Below are positions 31,828-41,290 of a DNA stretch of 64,000 nt, piece after piece (within the stretch, counting starts at the first letter, position 1; each line of letters begins with the position of its first letter). The stretch is from Syntrophomonas palmitatica JCM 14374 (lineage in GTDB: Bacteria > Bacillota > Syntrophomonadia > Syntrophomonadales > Syntrophomonadaceae): positions 1 to 64,000 of the forward strand of contig NZ_BBCE01000016.1 of assembly GCF_001311885.1 (NCBI RefSeq). Direction: 5' to 3'. The position numbers and the translations under genes were made by a program. Under the pieces are notes generated by a model. It made no database searches. It was given only the letters and a program-made list of their open reading frames with translations, and was not told the origin of the DNA.

Positions 31828-31851
31828 AAAGGCGGCATAAATGCCGCCTTT
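31828..31851. terminator. Bidirectional terminator between speB and rubrerythrin
   Basis: AAAGGCGGCAT (31828-31838) and ATGCCGCCTTT (31841-31851) form a perfect hairpin with A- and T-rich flanks between convergent genes. Confidence 0.8.
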
Positions 31852-31855
31852 GGCT

Positions 31856-32395
31856 TTAATAGTTTTCCGCCAGTACTTCGTAGTAGTCTTTAGGGTGGGC
31901 GCAGGCCGGGCACTTTTCAGGGGGTTCAGTACCTTCATGGATGTATCCGCAGTTGCGGCATTTCCACTTTACGGGCTGGGCCTTTTTAAATACTGTTTTA
32001 TTGGTTACATTGGCCAGAAGTTTGCGGTAACGCTTTTCGTGCGCTTCCTCCACTTCGGCGACTTCTTTAAATAAATCCGCTATCTCGTTGAAACCTTCTT
32101 CACGGGCGATTTTTTCAAACTCGGGATACATCTTGGTATGTTCTTCATTTTCACCTTCGGCGGCAGCCAGGAGATTCTCCTCAGTGCTGGATACAGAACC
32201 GCCGTTAAGAAGTTTATACCAAAGTTTAGCATGTTCTTTCTCATTATCAGCGGTTTCCTGGAATATGGCGGCAATCTGCTTGAACCCTTCCTTATCGGCC
32301 TGGCTGGCAAAATAGCTGTACTTGTTGCGGGCCATTGACTCTCCGGCAAAAGCGGCCATCAAGTTCTGCTCGGTTTTAGATCCTTTTAAATCCAT
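31856..32395 (-). CDS. rbr: Rubrerythrin
   Basis: A cytoplasmic peroxidase of anaerobes that reduces hydrogen peroxide using electrons from rubredoxin or NADH. An N-terminal ferritin-like diiron domain has paired ExxH motifs ([19 protein letters not shown]), and the C-terminal rubredoxin domain has [10 protein letters not shown] and CPACAHPK for one Fe(Cys)4. The 179-residue length is typical. It is the second gene after a small hypothetical gene 40 bases upstream and ends at the shared terminator. Confidence 0.95.
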   Translation of the reverse strand: MDLKGSKTEQNLMAAFAGESMARNKYSYFASQADKEGFKQIAAIFQETADNEKEHAKLWYKLLNGGSVSSTEENLLAAAEGENEEHTKMYPEFEKIAREEGFNEIADLFKEVAEVEEAHEKRYRKLLANVTNKTVFKKAQPVKWKCRNCGYIHEGTEPPEKCPACAHPKDYYEVLAENY

Positions 32396-32435
32396 AATTG
32401 TGCCTCCCTTAAAATATTTTAAACACCGCTGGTGT

Positions 32436-32873
32436 TTAATACAGGGTAATACCGAGTGGAAATACCAGCAATTCTTTGCTGTTTGCGACCCGCTTAAAGT
32501 TCAGGTAATTTTGCAGTTGATCAAGTACTGTTTCCAAGGCTTCGTCTTCATTTTCAATTTTGTCGGTAAATATAATCTCAAAACGGGCCAGGGGCTGCTG
32601 CATCCAGTTCAGGAGCCTTAATTCTTCCAGGCCCTCATCTAAAAACTGCAGGTCAGATAATGGCATGGAAAAGGGGATTTGCAGCTTTTGCTTAATGTGT
32701 TCTTCTAGCCTGGAGATAAAAACCTTGAGCTTTTGTTCGTATTCTTCAGTGATGGCGTATTGGAATAAAACATCATAAAGATGCTGGACTACCTTGATAG
32801 ATGTAACATTTGGCAAGAGCAGGTGTTCTTCAATTTGGATAAATTTTAGTTCAAATCCGGGTAGTTCTTGCAT
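32436..32873 (-). CDS. Hypothetical protein upstream of rubrerythrin
   Basis: 145 residues, acidic and mostly alpha-helical by eye, with no signal peptide, membrane helix or recognised motif. The start has a ribosome binding site (AAGGAGTG on the minus strand, just upstream). It is 40 bases before the rubrerythrin gene on the same strand and may be co-transcribed. I do not recognise the family. A role in peroxide tolerance is only a guess from position. Confidence 0.55.
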   Translation of the reverse strand: MQELPGFELKFIQIEEHLLLPNVTSIKVVQHLYDVLFQYAITEEYEQKLKVFISRLEEHIKQKLQIPFSMPLSDLQFLDEGLEELRLLNWMQQPLARFEIIFTDKIENEDEALETVLDQLQNYLNFKRVANSKELLVFPLGITLY

Positions 32874-33123
32874 TTATTTCACTCCTTAAGCCTTGTAGTA
32901 TTTGATTTTACCTTTTTATTATGGTTTTCTCAACCAGATTTATGAATTGCGCACCATTATCGTTCCGTTGGTTAACATGCGACCGGTGACGGCGGGATAA
33001 AGTGTTATGATTGCCTGAATCCTGCATTTTACTGTAAATCAAAGTTGATCAATTATTATTTAAGACGCTGTGTTATCATATAAACCATGAGATATTCTAT
33101 CTTGGCAAAAACGGAGTGTTCAT

Positions 33124-33318
33124 ATGAGCAGGCGTTATCAGCGTGACAGACGGCTGAATTTTGAAGAGAGCGAACGGGAAGATAAAAGACGGGAACAACT
33201 CAGATTAAAGCTAAACCTGCTTGGAATTCTGGCTCTGTTGATTATGCTGGCTATGTCATTTGATATTGCAGGGATAGGCGGCAAAGTTGTCAGGTGGCTT
33301 ACGGGGGTAAAGTGGTAG
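33124..33318 (+). CDS. Small single-pass membrane protein
   Basis: 64 residues: a highly charged N-terminus (MSRRYQRDRRLNFEESERED) and one hydrophobic helix (LNLLGILALLIMLAMSF), then a short basic tail. The ribosome binding site is weak (CGGAG). The charge pattern and a terminator directly after support a real gene. Function unknown. Confidence 0.5.
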   Translation: MSRRYQRDRRLNFEESEREDKRREQLRLKLNLLGILALLIMLAMSFDIAGIGGKVVRWLTGVKW

Positions 33319-33341
33319 GGGCAATTTTATAAACTGCCCCT
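33317..33341. terminator. Terminator between the small membrane protein and trpS
   Basis: AGGGGCA (33317-33323) and TGCCCCT (33335-33341) form a stem with an AT-rich loop that can pair further (TTT/AAA). It lies between convergent genes and may serve both. Confidence 0.6.
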
Positions 33342-33351
33342 GCCAAAAGTT

Positions 33352-34347
33352 TTACCGGTCAAAATAATTGATGGCCATAGCCTCTCTGACTTCCGCCATG
33401 GTATCTAAAGCGGCAGCATGTGCCTTGCGGGTGCCTTCCATTAAGATATCTTTTATGGCAGCCTGGTTGTACTGCTGGCGCCTTTCTCGCATAGGTTCGA
33501 GCAGGTTATTCAGCTTTACGGCCAGGTTTTTCTTGCACTCCACACATCCGATCTTACCCTGACGGCAGTTGGACTCGATCTCTTCCAATTCAGGACGGTT
33601 AAAAACGGAATGGTATTCATAAACTGTACATACTTCGGGATGTCCGGGGTCATTTTTATGAATACGAGCCGGGTCGGTAACGGCATTTTTCACTTTATCC
33701 TGAACGGTCCTGGCATCATCGCACAGATAGATGGCATTGCCCAGGCTCTTGCTCATTTTGCTCTTGCCGTCCAGACCGACCAGGCGCGGTACTTCTCCAA
33801 CCAGGGCCTCGGGTTCGATAAGCACCGGTTTATAAAGCTCATTAAAACGACGTATCACCCGGCGGGCCAGTTCTATATGCGGCAGCTGATCTTCGCCTAC
33901 AGGCACAAGATTGGCTTTAAAAATACTGATATCCGCCACCTGGCTTAACGGGTATCCCAGGAATCCGTAGCTCATTTCCTTAAAACCATGTTGGGCAGCT
34001 TCGGTTTTAACCGTGGGATTGTGCCGCAAAACATTGACCATGGTAAACATGGCATAATACATGGTCAATTCATGAATCTCCGGGATCATACTTTGAATGA
34101 AAATGGTTGATAATTCCGGATTTAAGCCGGCTGCCAGGTAGTCTTCAGTAATTTGCATAATATCGTTGCGCAGGTGGTCGTCCTTATCCCAATGGGTAGT
34201 CAGGGCCTGCACGTCAGCAATAATTATATAGCTTTCATAATCATTCTGCAGCTTTACCCGGTTGGCCAGGCTGCCTACATAATGTCCTAAATGCAGGGCG
34301 CCGGTGGGACGATCCCCGGTTAGAATCCTTTTTTTACTATTGACCAT
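33352..34347 (-). CDS. trpS: Tryptophanyl-tRNA synthetase
   Basis: A class I aminoacyl-tRNA synthetase that charges tRNA-Trp. The HIGH-like motif GALHLGHYVGS, the KMSKS motif in GKSKMSKSLGN and the segment GEDQLPHIELARRV are clear. ATG 34347 (MVNSKKRIL) is preferred since GGAGG lies 11 bases upstream; an in-frame ATG at 34365 has a poor site. I see no T-box leader in the 120 bases upstream. It diverges from the marR gene. Confidence 0.94.
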   Translation of the reverse strand: MVNSKKRILTGDRPTGALHLGHYVGSLANRVKLQNDYESYIIIADVQALTTHWDKDDHLRNDIMQITEDYLAAGLNPELSTIFIQSMIPEIHELTMYYAMFTMVNVLRHNPTVKTEAAQHGFKEMSYGFLGYPLSQVADISIFKANLVPVGEDQLPHIELARRVIRRFNELYKPVLIEPEALVGEVPRLVGLDGKSKMSKSLGNAIYLCDDARTVQDKVKNAVTDPARIHKNDPGHPEVCTVYEYHSVFNRPELEEIESNCRQGKIGCVECKKNLAVKLNNLLEPMRERRQQYNQAAIKDILMEGTRKAHAAALDTMAEVREAMAINYFDR

Positions 34348-34485
34348 TGGTTTTTTATCCTCCATCCTCAGCTATTTTAATTTTGAATTGTTTACAACTG
34401 CTTGTACTATATAATACTATAATTAAATAAAATAAAAATCGAGGTATTCTATTTACAAGCTATCTCGAATCAAAGGAGAAATGAA

Positions 34486-34908
34486 ATGACCGATCTAAAT
34501 AGTTTTATCTGTTTTGGTATGCGCGCGGCGATGAAAAAGATAGATAAACACCTCTCCGCAAAGCTTGAACCCTATGGCATAAGCATCCCGCAATCCTTTA
34601 TATTAGCATGCCTGGAAGCGGAAGACGGACTTACTTTAAAAGAAATTGGCAACCGAACCCTTATTGACAGTTCTTCTATGACTGTACTTGTAGATAAACT
34701 CGAAAAGGATCAGCTGGTGGAGAGACATCTTGATTCTCAGGACCGCAGAGCTATTCGCGTTTTTATGACTCCAAGCGGTAAGAAGATAGCGCTTGACATC
34801 ACTCAACAGGGCCTCGAATTGAATGCCATGCTCTATGACCTGCTGGGAGAAGGAAACCAGAAAGAGTTTATCCACGGCATTAAGAATATTATTAACGGGT
34901 TGGAATAA
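34486..34908 (+). CDS. MarR-family transcriptional regulator
   Basis: 140 residues with the MarR winged helix (LKEIGNRTLIDSSSMTVLVDKLEKD; wing with RHLDSQDRRAIRVF). AAAGGAG precedes the ATG. Its 3' end overlaps by 17 bases the end of the large membrane protein gene on the other strand. The regulated genes are unknown; trpS (divergent) is the nearest. Confidence 0.9.
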   Translation: MTDLNSFICFGMRAAMKKIDKHLSAKLEPYGISIPQSFILACLEAEDGLTLKEIGNRTLIDSSSMTVLVDKLEKDQLVERHLDSQDRRAIRVFMTPSGKKIALDITQQGLELNAMLYDLLGEGNQKEFIHGIKNIINGLE

Positions 34909-37044
34909 ACCTGCGTTCTCCATGATAGTAACCGATAATCAGCATTGAATAAATGAACAGGGATGCAGCGGCTGTTAGTCCGGAATCGTTAAAAATGATA
35001 GCGACTACAGCCGCTATTATTAATCCTTTTAAACCTTTATAAATATAGGGAAAGGTATTCCTAATTCCGCTGAGAACCTTACCGGGGCGAAAGATCACAT
35101 AAAGGGAGGCCAGCAACGCTCCCAGCAGGACCCATCCGAAAATAGTATAATTTATTACCCGGGACTGCATTTGCAGTTTCCTGGTTATTATATAGAACAT
35201 TTCTCTATAGTTTCCGTTTATAATCAGGTTTAAATTCTTGCCCAGGTGAGACTGCAATTCAGCGGGCTGATGCAAGTCAATCATGGCCACAATTGCCAGC
35301 AGAAGTATGGTGCCTATCACCAACACTATTGCTTTCCGCAGATTAATCCGTTGGTTTACATACTGCATATAGGTGTAACCAAGCGCTATAGCGGCGGTAA
35401 TAGCTCCGCCGACATCAATTCCAAACAGGGGGTAGGCTATAACAAAAATAGTAATTACAAAAAAACAATGACCCCAAAACGTCTCCAGGCACTGTAAGCA
35501 TTGTTGAGAAATATCGCGGAAAAGCCCAGTGCGGCACTGATAAAAACCCCCATATACTCGTTGCCGAGTCCATAGTAACGAGATCCCCTCATTATCCGGT
35601 AGCTCATCATTGATCTCTCCAGCATGCCCAAACCTAAAATCAGATCCAGGGCAATACAAATAGCGGTTGCCAGAAAAATAGGCAAAAGCAGGTTTGATTT
35701 AAACCGCTTGGCAAAATACATGCTCAGAAGGCTGATTAATGCAGTGCAGATTAAAAATGCGGCTGCCAGTGATACTTTATTGACAATGTTAAAACTGATG
35801 AGCAGAAGGCTCAAGGGAACGGCCGCAACAAAACCCATGAGGAATTTACTCAATGTCCTGTATTTTTGTTTAAACGTAAAGTAAAAAATCAGGAACAGCA
35901 TCAATACTATTAACGCGCTTACTACAGTCATAAACCAGGCCTGATTTACGTAATCAAAAACCAGCCTTTGGTTAAGGCTTTTAATATAGCTTAATTGATC
36001 AGGATTATTATTCGCAGCAATGCTCTCCGGCAGATTATTATCAAGACAGTTTAAAATCGAATCACTGACGACCAGGCTGGCCACGATTCCTGCCCGGCGC
36101 GTGGAAATGCCGGAGAGAATGCCATGAAAACCTGGCTTCACAATAATCAAAGGGGTCAGCAGCTCCCCGCGCTCTTCGGCAGCGTTAGACGTTGACGGAC
36201 TGATAATATACCAGCAGGTTCTATTCAGACCTTTATTTTGTACGATTTGAGCCATGGCTTTATCAATTGACTTAAGGATGTGTTTTCTTTCCCTGCTCAT
36301 AACGGGTTTAGAAAATAATGTTCCGGCATTATCCAGGCGGTAGAGATCGCCGAATTCAACCAGCAGAACCTCGTGCTTATGTTTTACAGCTTCCCGGACA
36401 AGTTTTTGGTAGTTTGTGGCCAGGCCCATTACAGAGGAGGTTTGGCTCAAGTTGTCATCTATTGCACCCGCATCCACGATACCGCGTGAATCCATAAGCA
36501 ATAGAGCCCCTGCCCGGGAATAGTACCCGGGTAAATCGGAATTGCCTATAAACGCGGTTCTGCAACCCAGGCTGTGAATTTGATCGCCTAAACGGCCTGG
36601 TTGGGCCAGGTTGCGTTCCTGGTTATTCCTGGTTATAGCCGCTATACTGCTGATTATAATGTTATTTGAATCAGGTGCTGCGCCGGTATTTCTTGTAAAA
36701 ATATCACCAGCCAGTTCGCAGTTATACGATTCGCGGGCTGCAAAATTCAAGCGGGCATCGTTGGCTGCCAAGGCAGGCTTGCCCGCAGAAATTGTGCAAT
36801 AGGTATTGACCGTATTCCTCAAACCGGCGCTGGGCGTATTTAAGAGGCCTATGGCGCCGGCCTGCGTCATTTTCCACATACAAGGGGTGAGTGCAGGATC
36901 TATATCTCCCGGATCCAATCCTTCTACCGCAAAAATAACCACTTGTCTCTGCGGCGGTTGTTGAACTGCCAGGGCCCTGTACGGACACATCCCGGTGATA
37001 ATCAAACCCATTGCTAACAGTATTAATATAAGTCGTTTAAGCAA
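34892..37044 (-). CDS. Membrane protein with extracellular alkaline-phosphatase-like domain, copy B (apparent frameshift)
   Basis: About 717 residues after repair. A signal peptide (MLKRLILILLAMGLIITG) leads an outer domain of about 330 residues weakly like the alkaline phosphatase/sulfatase fold (VVIFAVEGLDPGDIDPALTP; late LLTPLIIVKPG). Then come about nine membrane helices with RGSRYYGLGNEYMGV and FGIDVGGAITA. The frame stops at 35455 but continues to 34892; one base missing from the A7 run at 35459-35465 (T7 on the coding strand) restores VIVFFVITIFVIAY. The expected metal-binding residues of active phosphatases are not obvious. It overlaps copy A by 8 bases, so they are coupled. Function unknown. 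Confidence 0.7.
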
Positions 37045-39262
37045 TATCTTTACCGTCCTTATCTGCGCATATTTTTTGCGCAGGAATCAAACCGAATAAA
37101 GCCAATATATAGAGAAGAATGATGGCAGTCGCAATAACCCCGGTATCATTTACCAAAAACATGATAAGGGTAGATATACTGAGTATTCTGAGGGTTTTAT
37201 AAACGACCGGATTTTCCTGGGATATGATTTCAAATAATTGGGGGTTCTTTAACCTGGCAGCCAAAATGAACAGCAATGCTATTAAAAGTATTATACTCCA
37301 GCTGGAATGGATAATAGTGCTGCCCAGAATGCCGAGTTTGGTGACGACAATAGAAAAGAATACTGTACTGCCGCCGGTCAGTAAGCTGTTAATGGTCTTC
37401 CCGGCGTGGGAGGGAGCGGCGCTGAAAAGGGCGTCCAGTTCAGCTACTGCCAGCACGCCAATCACGGCTGCAAAACCGATAAGTATGAATCTTTTCCAGG
37501 TAAAACGGGTGCCGCTTATAGTGATGAAATATAGACCCATGGTTACCAGTGAGGTAATCAAACCACCTACATCTGCTCCAAAACTAGGATGACCAATTGC
37601 TATAGTCATTAATCCCAGGGGGAATAAACCCAGCAGCCCTTTCCATAAAGGTTTGATTTTAAGTTTCTCAATAAAAAAAACCGTAGCAATTACAGTTGCG
37701 GCCAGTAAAACTCCCATATAATCATTCCCTAAACCATAAAACCGTCCCCCGGCAATAGTGTCGGATCCCAGCGGGGAGGCAAGCATCCAAACCGAGCCGT
37801 GAAAGCAGTCAAAAATTATAAGGATAGCTGTAACCGCGGTTAAGAGCAAAAGACGTTTGTCAGTCTGAGGCAGCTGTTTTAATAAATATGCGATAACAAA
37901 TGATGCCAGAAGTGAAATCAGAATGGTCAAAGGCAGTGAACGGTAAGACGTAAAACCCAGGAAAAGAAATACCAAAGGCATACTGAGTACTCAAGATAAT
38001 AAAATCCAGCCATGATTTTTGATGGGGTTTCGTTTGGCGGTAGTATAAAAGTCCGACAATCATCATCAAAACCGCCAGGGCCATAAATGTATAATGGAGC
38101 GGATTGCGGCTGCTGCGCAGGTTTATGTAGAAATTAAGCTGCCGGTCCAGGAATTCGAAGCTGTTATTGCCAGCTTTTACAATACTTATTCCGCCTGGCA
38201 TAGCATTATGGTTAAAATAGTTTATTATGGTAGGCAGCAAATCCGCATTGCTTACCAGACCGCAACGGCGTGTAGTCGGGGAGGTTAACAGACCCGCAGT
38301 AGCGCCGGGTTTATGTATTACAACCGGGGTCAAGGATAAATTGTTGTCCAGAACCATATCCGCGTTAGGGTTGGGAGTAACTAAAACAATCATTGTATTT
38401 GTCAGATCCAGCATCTGAATTATCTTTCCCAATAACCGGTCGTTTGAAGCGATGGCATTTTGTCTCTGTTTTAGCAATACATCAGGAGAACAATTTGCGC
38501 GGCTTGATTCCACCCGGGAGGTATCTCCAGTATCCAGGACCACGATATCGCAACTTTTTAATAGTTTATCAAGGTTGTTAATTATCTTTTGATGGTCGCA
38601 ACGTAAACCGCCCGGACTTAAGGGCGATTTCTCCATTAAATCCCGGCTGACATTGCCCAGAGGTGTCACACCGTTTTCATCCATGGTCAGAAGGGCTGCA
38701 CTGCGGTCAAATGTGTTTACAGTATCAGCATTGCCCAGCACTCCCGTGCGAAGATGATTCTGTCGGGCCAGTAAACCTAATTGGCCAGGCTGATATACTG
38801 GATTACGAGTTTCAGCATAAAGCTTACCGGGTTCAATAAATAAATTAACCACTCCCTGAGCGGGTGCTCTGTGTCCGGTAAAATTCTGGTATAATTCACC
38901 TGCTTTTATACCGGAATAGTTAATCGGAACTATTCCCATAAGGCTGATGTTTGTTTCACCACTATTATAGGAGAGTTCAGCTCCGCTCGCTGCTGCAACG
39001 CGGGTTCCGACCGCGAGGGACATATAAGTGCTGACAGGCAGTTTATTCTTCCCGCGGTTATTCATCAAACCTGTGGCGCTTTTTTTAATCAGGGTATCAA
39101 GATTGGGAGTTCGCGCAGCGATGATATCACCGCTGCCGATATAATCGTTTACGATGATTAAAACCTTTTTTTGCTGCCGGAAGCTGCCCAGGCGGAGTCA
39201 TTAATTACCATAACCAGGATTAGAGTAAATATTAACAGAAGACCTGGAAAAAGTTTTTTCAT
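37037..39262 (-). CDS. Membrane protein with extracellular alkaline-phosphatase-like domain, copy A (two apparent frameshifts)
   Basis: A paralogue of copy B with the same order: signal peptide (MKKLFPGLLLIFTLILVMVI, from ATG 39262 after GGGAGG), outer domain (VLIIVNDYIGSGDI, TPNLDTLIKKSATGLM), then a polytopic membrane part with GGRFYGLGNDYMGV and FGADVGGLITS. One missing base in T7 39166-39172 joins the signal peptide to the outer domain. A second break near 37985 joins the membrane part; it needs one base removed or two added, so it is less certain. Alternatively the outer and membrane parts are separate genes. The two copies are tandem and coupled. Function unknown. Confidence 0.62.
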
Positions 39263-39382
39263 CAGGGTAAAATCCTCCCAACTGTTTGCATCTTTAACCC
39301 AATCCCAATAATAACCTGGACAGGTTGAAAAGGCAATATTTAAGGAATTGGTATCATTTTTTTAAAAGGGTTATATCAATTT

Positions 39383-39395
39383 TGCCCAATGGGCA
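39383..39395. promoter_or_regulatory. Palindrome upstream of the speD promoter
   Basis: TGCCCAATGGGCA is a perfect inverted repeat with a 3-base centre. A half-site relative, ATTGGGCATA, recurs at 39455-39464, just before the speD -35 box. These could be binding sites for a regulator of speD or of the divergent membrane protein operon. Confidence 0.35.
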
Positions 39396-39468
39396 TATAC
39401 TATTAAAAGTATGGAATAATTTACTTATAAAGTTTGGGTTTCGCTCAATATTTTATTGGGCATAATCA

Positions 39469-39496
39469 TTGACATGCGACAGAAATATGCTAAAAT
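39469..39496 (+). promoter_or_regulatory. Strong promoter of speD
   Basis: A perfect TTGACA (39469-39474), 16-base spacer and TAAAAT (39491-39496). The predicted transcript starts near 39503, leaving a leader of about 55 bases before speD. Confidence 0.75.
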
Positions 39497-39559
39497 TCTA
39501 CATGGACTTTTCACAAAAGGAGGTTTGGGAGTCTAAAAAAATGAAGGGAGGCGACATGA

Positions 39560-39940
39560 TTGCAGTCTTTGGGGCGCCATGTTTTGGCCGAATTGTACGG
39601 CTGTAAATTTGAGGTGTTGAATGATATCAACCGAGTGGAAGATATCATGGTCAACGCAGCTTTAGAGGCTGGAGCTGAAATAAGAGAGTTTGTCTTTCAC
39701 AAATTCAGCCCACAAGGGGTTAGCGGAGTAGTTGTTATTTCCGAATCACACCTGGCGATCCATACCTGGCCTGAACTGGGTTATGCGGCAGTTGACGTGT
39801 TTACGTGCGGCGAAAAGGTAGATCCCTGGGATGCCTGCAAGTATCTTGAAAGTATGTTCGGAGCCAATCAGATGAAGGCATCAGAGGTTAAGCGCGGGAT
39901 TATTGCGCTGGAGGACCAACGCCTGGTGGTTAATTATTAG
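39560..39940 (+). CDS. speD: S-adenosylmethionine decarboxylase proenzyme
   Basis: Makes decarboxylated S-adenosylmethionine, the aminopropyl donor for SpeE. It is the short bacterial/archaeal type, 126 residues. Self-cleavage is expected before Ser63 in [13 protein letters not shown], giving the pyruvoyl cofactor. His68 and the FTCGEKVDP cysteine region are conserved. The start is TTG 39560, set by GGGAGG 8 bases upstream and by the family N-terminus ([14 protein letters not shown]). It is about 9 kb from pdaD-speE-speB but completes that pathway. Confidence 0.94.
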   Translation: MQSLGRHVLAELYGCKFEVLNDINRVEDIMVNAALEAGAEIREFVFHKFSPQGVSGVVVISESHLAIHTWPELGYAAVDVFTCGEKVDPWDACKYLESMFGANQMKASEVKRGIIALEDQRLVVNY

Positions 39941-39999
39941 GAGGGATACTATTTTAGTAGACCGAAGACGGTTTGAAATTAAATTTTATAGTGCTTAAA

Positions 40000-40040
40000 T
40001 AGCCTTACTTGCTAAAATCAACAAGTAGGGCTAAATTTTT
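40000..40040 (+). terminator. Terminator after speD
   Basis: TAGCCTTACTTG (40000-40011) pairs with CAAGTAGGGCTA (40022-40033) with one G-U pair; AATTTTT follows. Confidence 0.85.
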
Positions 40041-40233
40041 GCCCGAATTTATATCTTTTAATTAACCAAAAACTAAGATAGCCTGGTATTATGTTATAAT
40101 AGATAAGATGTTTTTAAGTAAAGTCTAATCAACGGGAAAAAATTAGATCTAGGGGTTAGTTGATTAATAATTCAATGATAATGATTCTAATTATAGATTA
40201 AAGCCATGCAAAACAGAGGAGGACAAGCCTTAA

Positions 40234-40983
40234 ATGCAGCTGCTGTTTGGCCGGGAATTGGATATTGAGATAAAAGAACTGGAGGCCTTCTTTAAACAAG
40301 GCTTATCAGAATGGTGGGATGACTTATACCCGTATTTAAATGCTTTGCAGGGTGACAACACCTGGAATTTTATGCCTGCCTTGATTTTATCTGCTTATAA
40401 ATATAATGGTTTGAATCGGCAAATGAGTGTTAGTATGGCCAGCATTTTTAAAACGGTTTATCTAGCTAATTATATTCATGGACTGGTGGTTGATGAAGAA
40501 CAGGGGCAGGTTCAAAACCAGGAGCTGCAGTTTAATATCCTGATCGCTGATTTTTTATTTGGACACGTTTTAAAACAACTGGTGGACTGCGGGAATGCTG
40601 ATTTGCTGGATTTACTTTCTGTAATGATAGCCGAGATCAACGAAGGACTGGTTTTAAAACATAAATTCAATGCTGATGATCTGCAATCTCTAGTTAAAAC
40701 ACGCGGCCCATTATATTCCACCGCTTTTGTGATGGCGGCGAAATTGGCAGGCCATAACGAATATGACCGGAAGGTGTTTCAAGAACTGGGTTTTAACCTG
40801 GGTATGGCCCTGGAGCTTTTACAGGAAGAAATGATGGTTGTCGAAGCTCAGAACTATATTGTTAAGTCAGAAAGCTTATTTCATGAAATTAACCGGCATA
40901 ATAAAGTGGGTAGTTTGCTGGAAACGGCTGTACACGAATTACACCAACATTTTTACTGTGCGGAAAAGGCTGCGGTTATATAA
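40234..40983 (+). CDS. Degenerate trans-prenyltransferase homologue, probably non-catalytic
   Basis: 249 residues. It aligns by eye with the polyprenyl diphosphate synthase encoded at 42931: FMPALILSAYKYNG with MRPAFTLMAASIF, LANYIHGLVVDEEQG with LIHLATLVHDDVID, NILIADFLFGHVL with SIYAGNFIFARAL, and LGFNLGMALELLQEE with YGYYLGMAFQVTDD. Both Asp-rich motifs that bind Mg-diphosphate are lost (VDEEQ and LLQEE instead of DDVID and DDILD). It could be the non-catalytic subunit of a heteromeric prenyl synthase or a regulator. GAGGAGG lies about a dozen bases upstream of the ATG. The homology claim is my own reading. Confidence 0.6.
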   Translation: MQLLFGRELDIEIKELEAFFKQGLSEWWDDLYPYLNALQGDNTWNFMPALILSAYKYNGLNRQMSVSMASIFKTVYLANYIHGLVVDEEQGQVQNQELQFNILIADFLFGHVLKQLVDCGNADLLDLLSVMIAEINEGLVLKHKFNADDLQSLVKTRGPLYSTAFVMAAKLAGHNEYDRKVFQELGFNLGMALELLQEEMMVVEAQNYIVKSESLFHEINRHNKVGSLLETAVHELHQHFYCAEKAAVI

Positions 40984-41123
40984 AAGATCAATTAAAAAAC
41001 GACCAACAGCTTTTCAGGTTTTTGGTGTGTTTGCTTATATGGCGGTTTCGCCTTGGTTATGACTGTGGGGTAAGACAAAGCTTTGAAGATGAAGGCGGGT
41101 TTGTCGCTGGTCTGACTAGTCTG

Positions 41124-41150
41124 AAAGGAAAACTTATGTTTTCCTTTTTT
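41124..41150 (+). terminator. Intrinsic terminator after the degenerate prenyltransferase gene
   Basis: AAAGGAAAAC (41124-41133), loop TTAT, GTTTTCCTTT (41138-41147) followed by more T (to 41150): a textbook terminator. The 290-base gap from 40984 to 41273 otherwise holds a repeat fragment and no gene. Confidence 0.85.
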
Positions 41151-41229
41151 AATATGTATGGATATAGAAAAGCAATGATTTACAAAAGGCCGCGGATAAG
41201 AGCCTCGGGGCCGTCTGCGGGGCGATCTA

Positions 41230-41265
41230 TAGTGCCATTGCGAGGGCAGAGAAGCAATCTTGTTT
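41230..41265. repeat. REP-like intergenic repeat fragment
   Basis: CATTGCGAGGGCAGAGAAGCAATCT resembles the element at 27725-27750. GCCTCGGGGCCGTCTGCGGGGCGATC just upstream may be part of the same degenerate unit. A related end (AAGTTCGCAATGACAC) occurs near 49607. Confidence 0.5.
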
Positions 41266-41290
41266 TAAATGGTTGGAGGTTGTCAGGTTC

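Noticed and set aside
34348-34485. T-box leader before trpS
   Set aside because: The sequence upstream of trpS is short and AT-rich and lacks the conserved T-box sequence and a terminator.
36000-39000. Pseudogenes or decaying genes
   Set aside because: The two membrane genes look broken, but like the other interrupted genes they keep intact conserved motifs on both sides of each break, which fits base-call errors better than decay.
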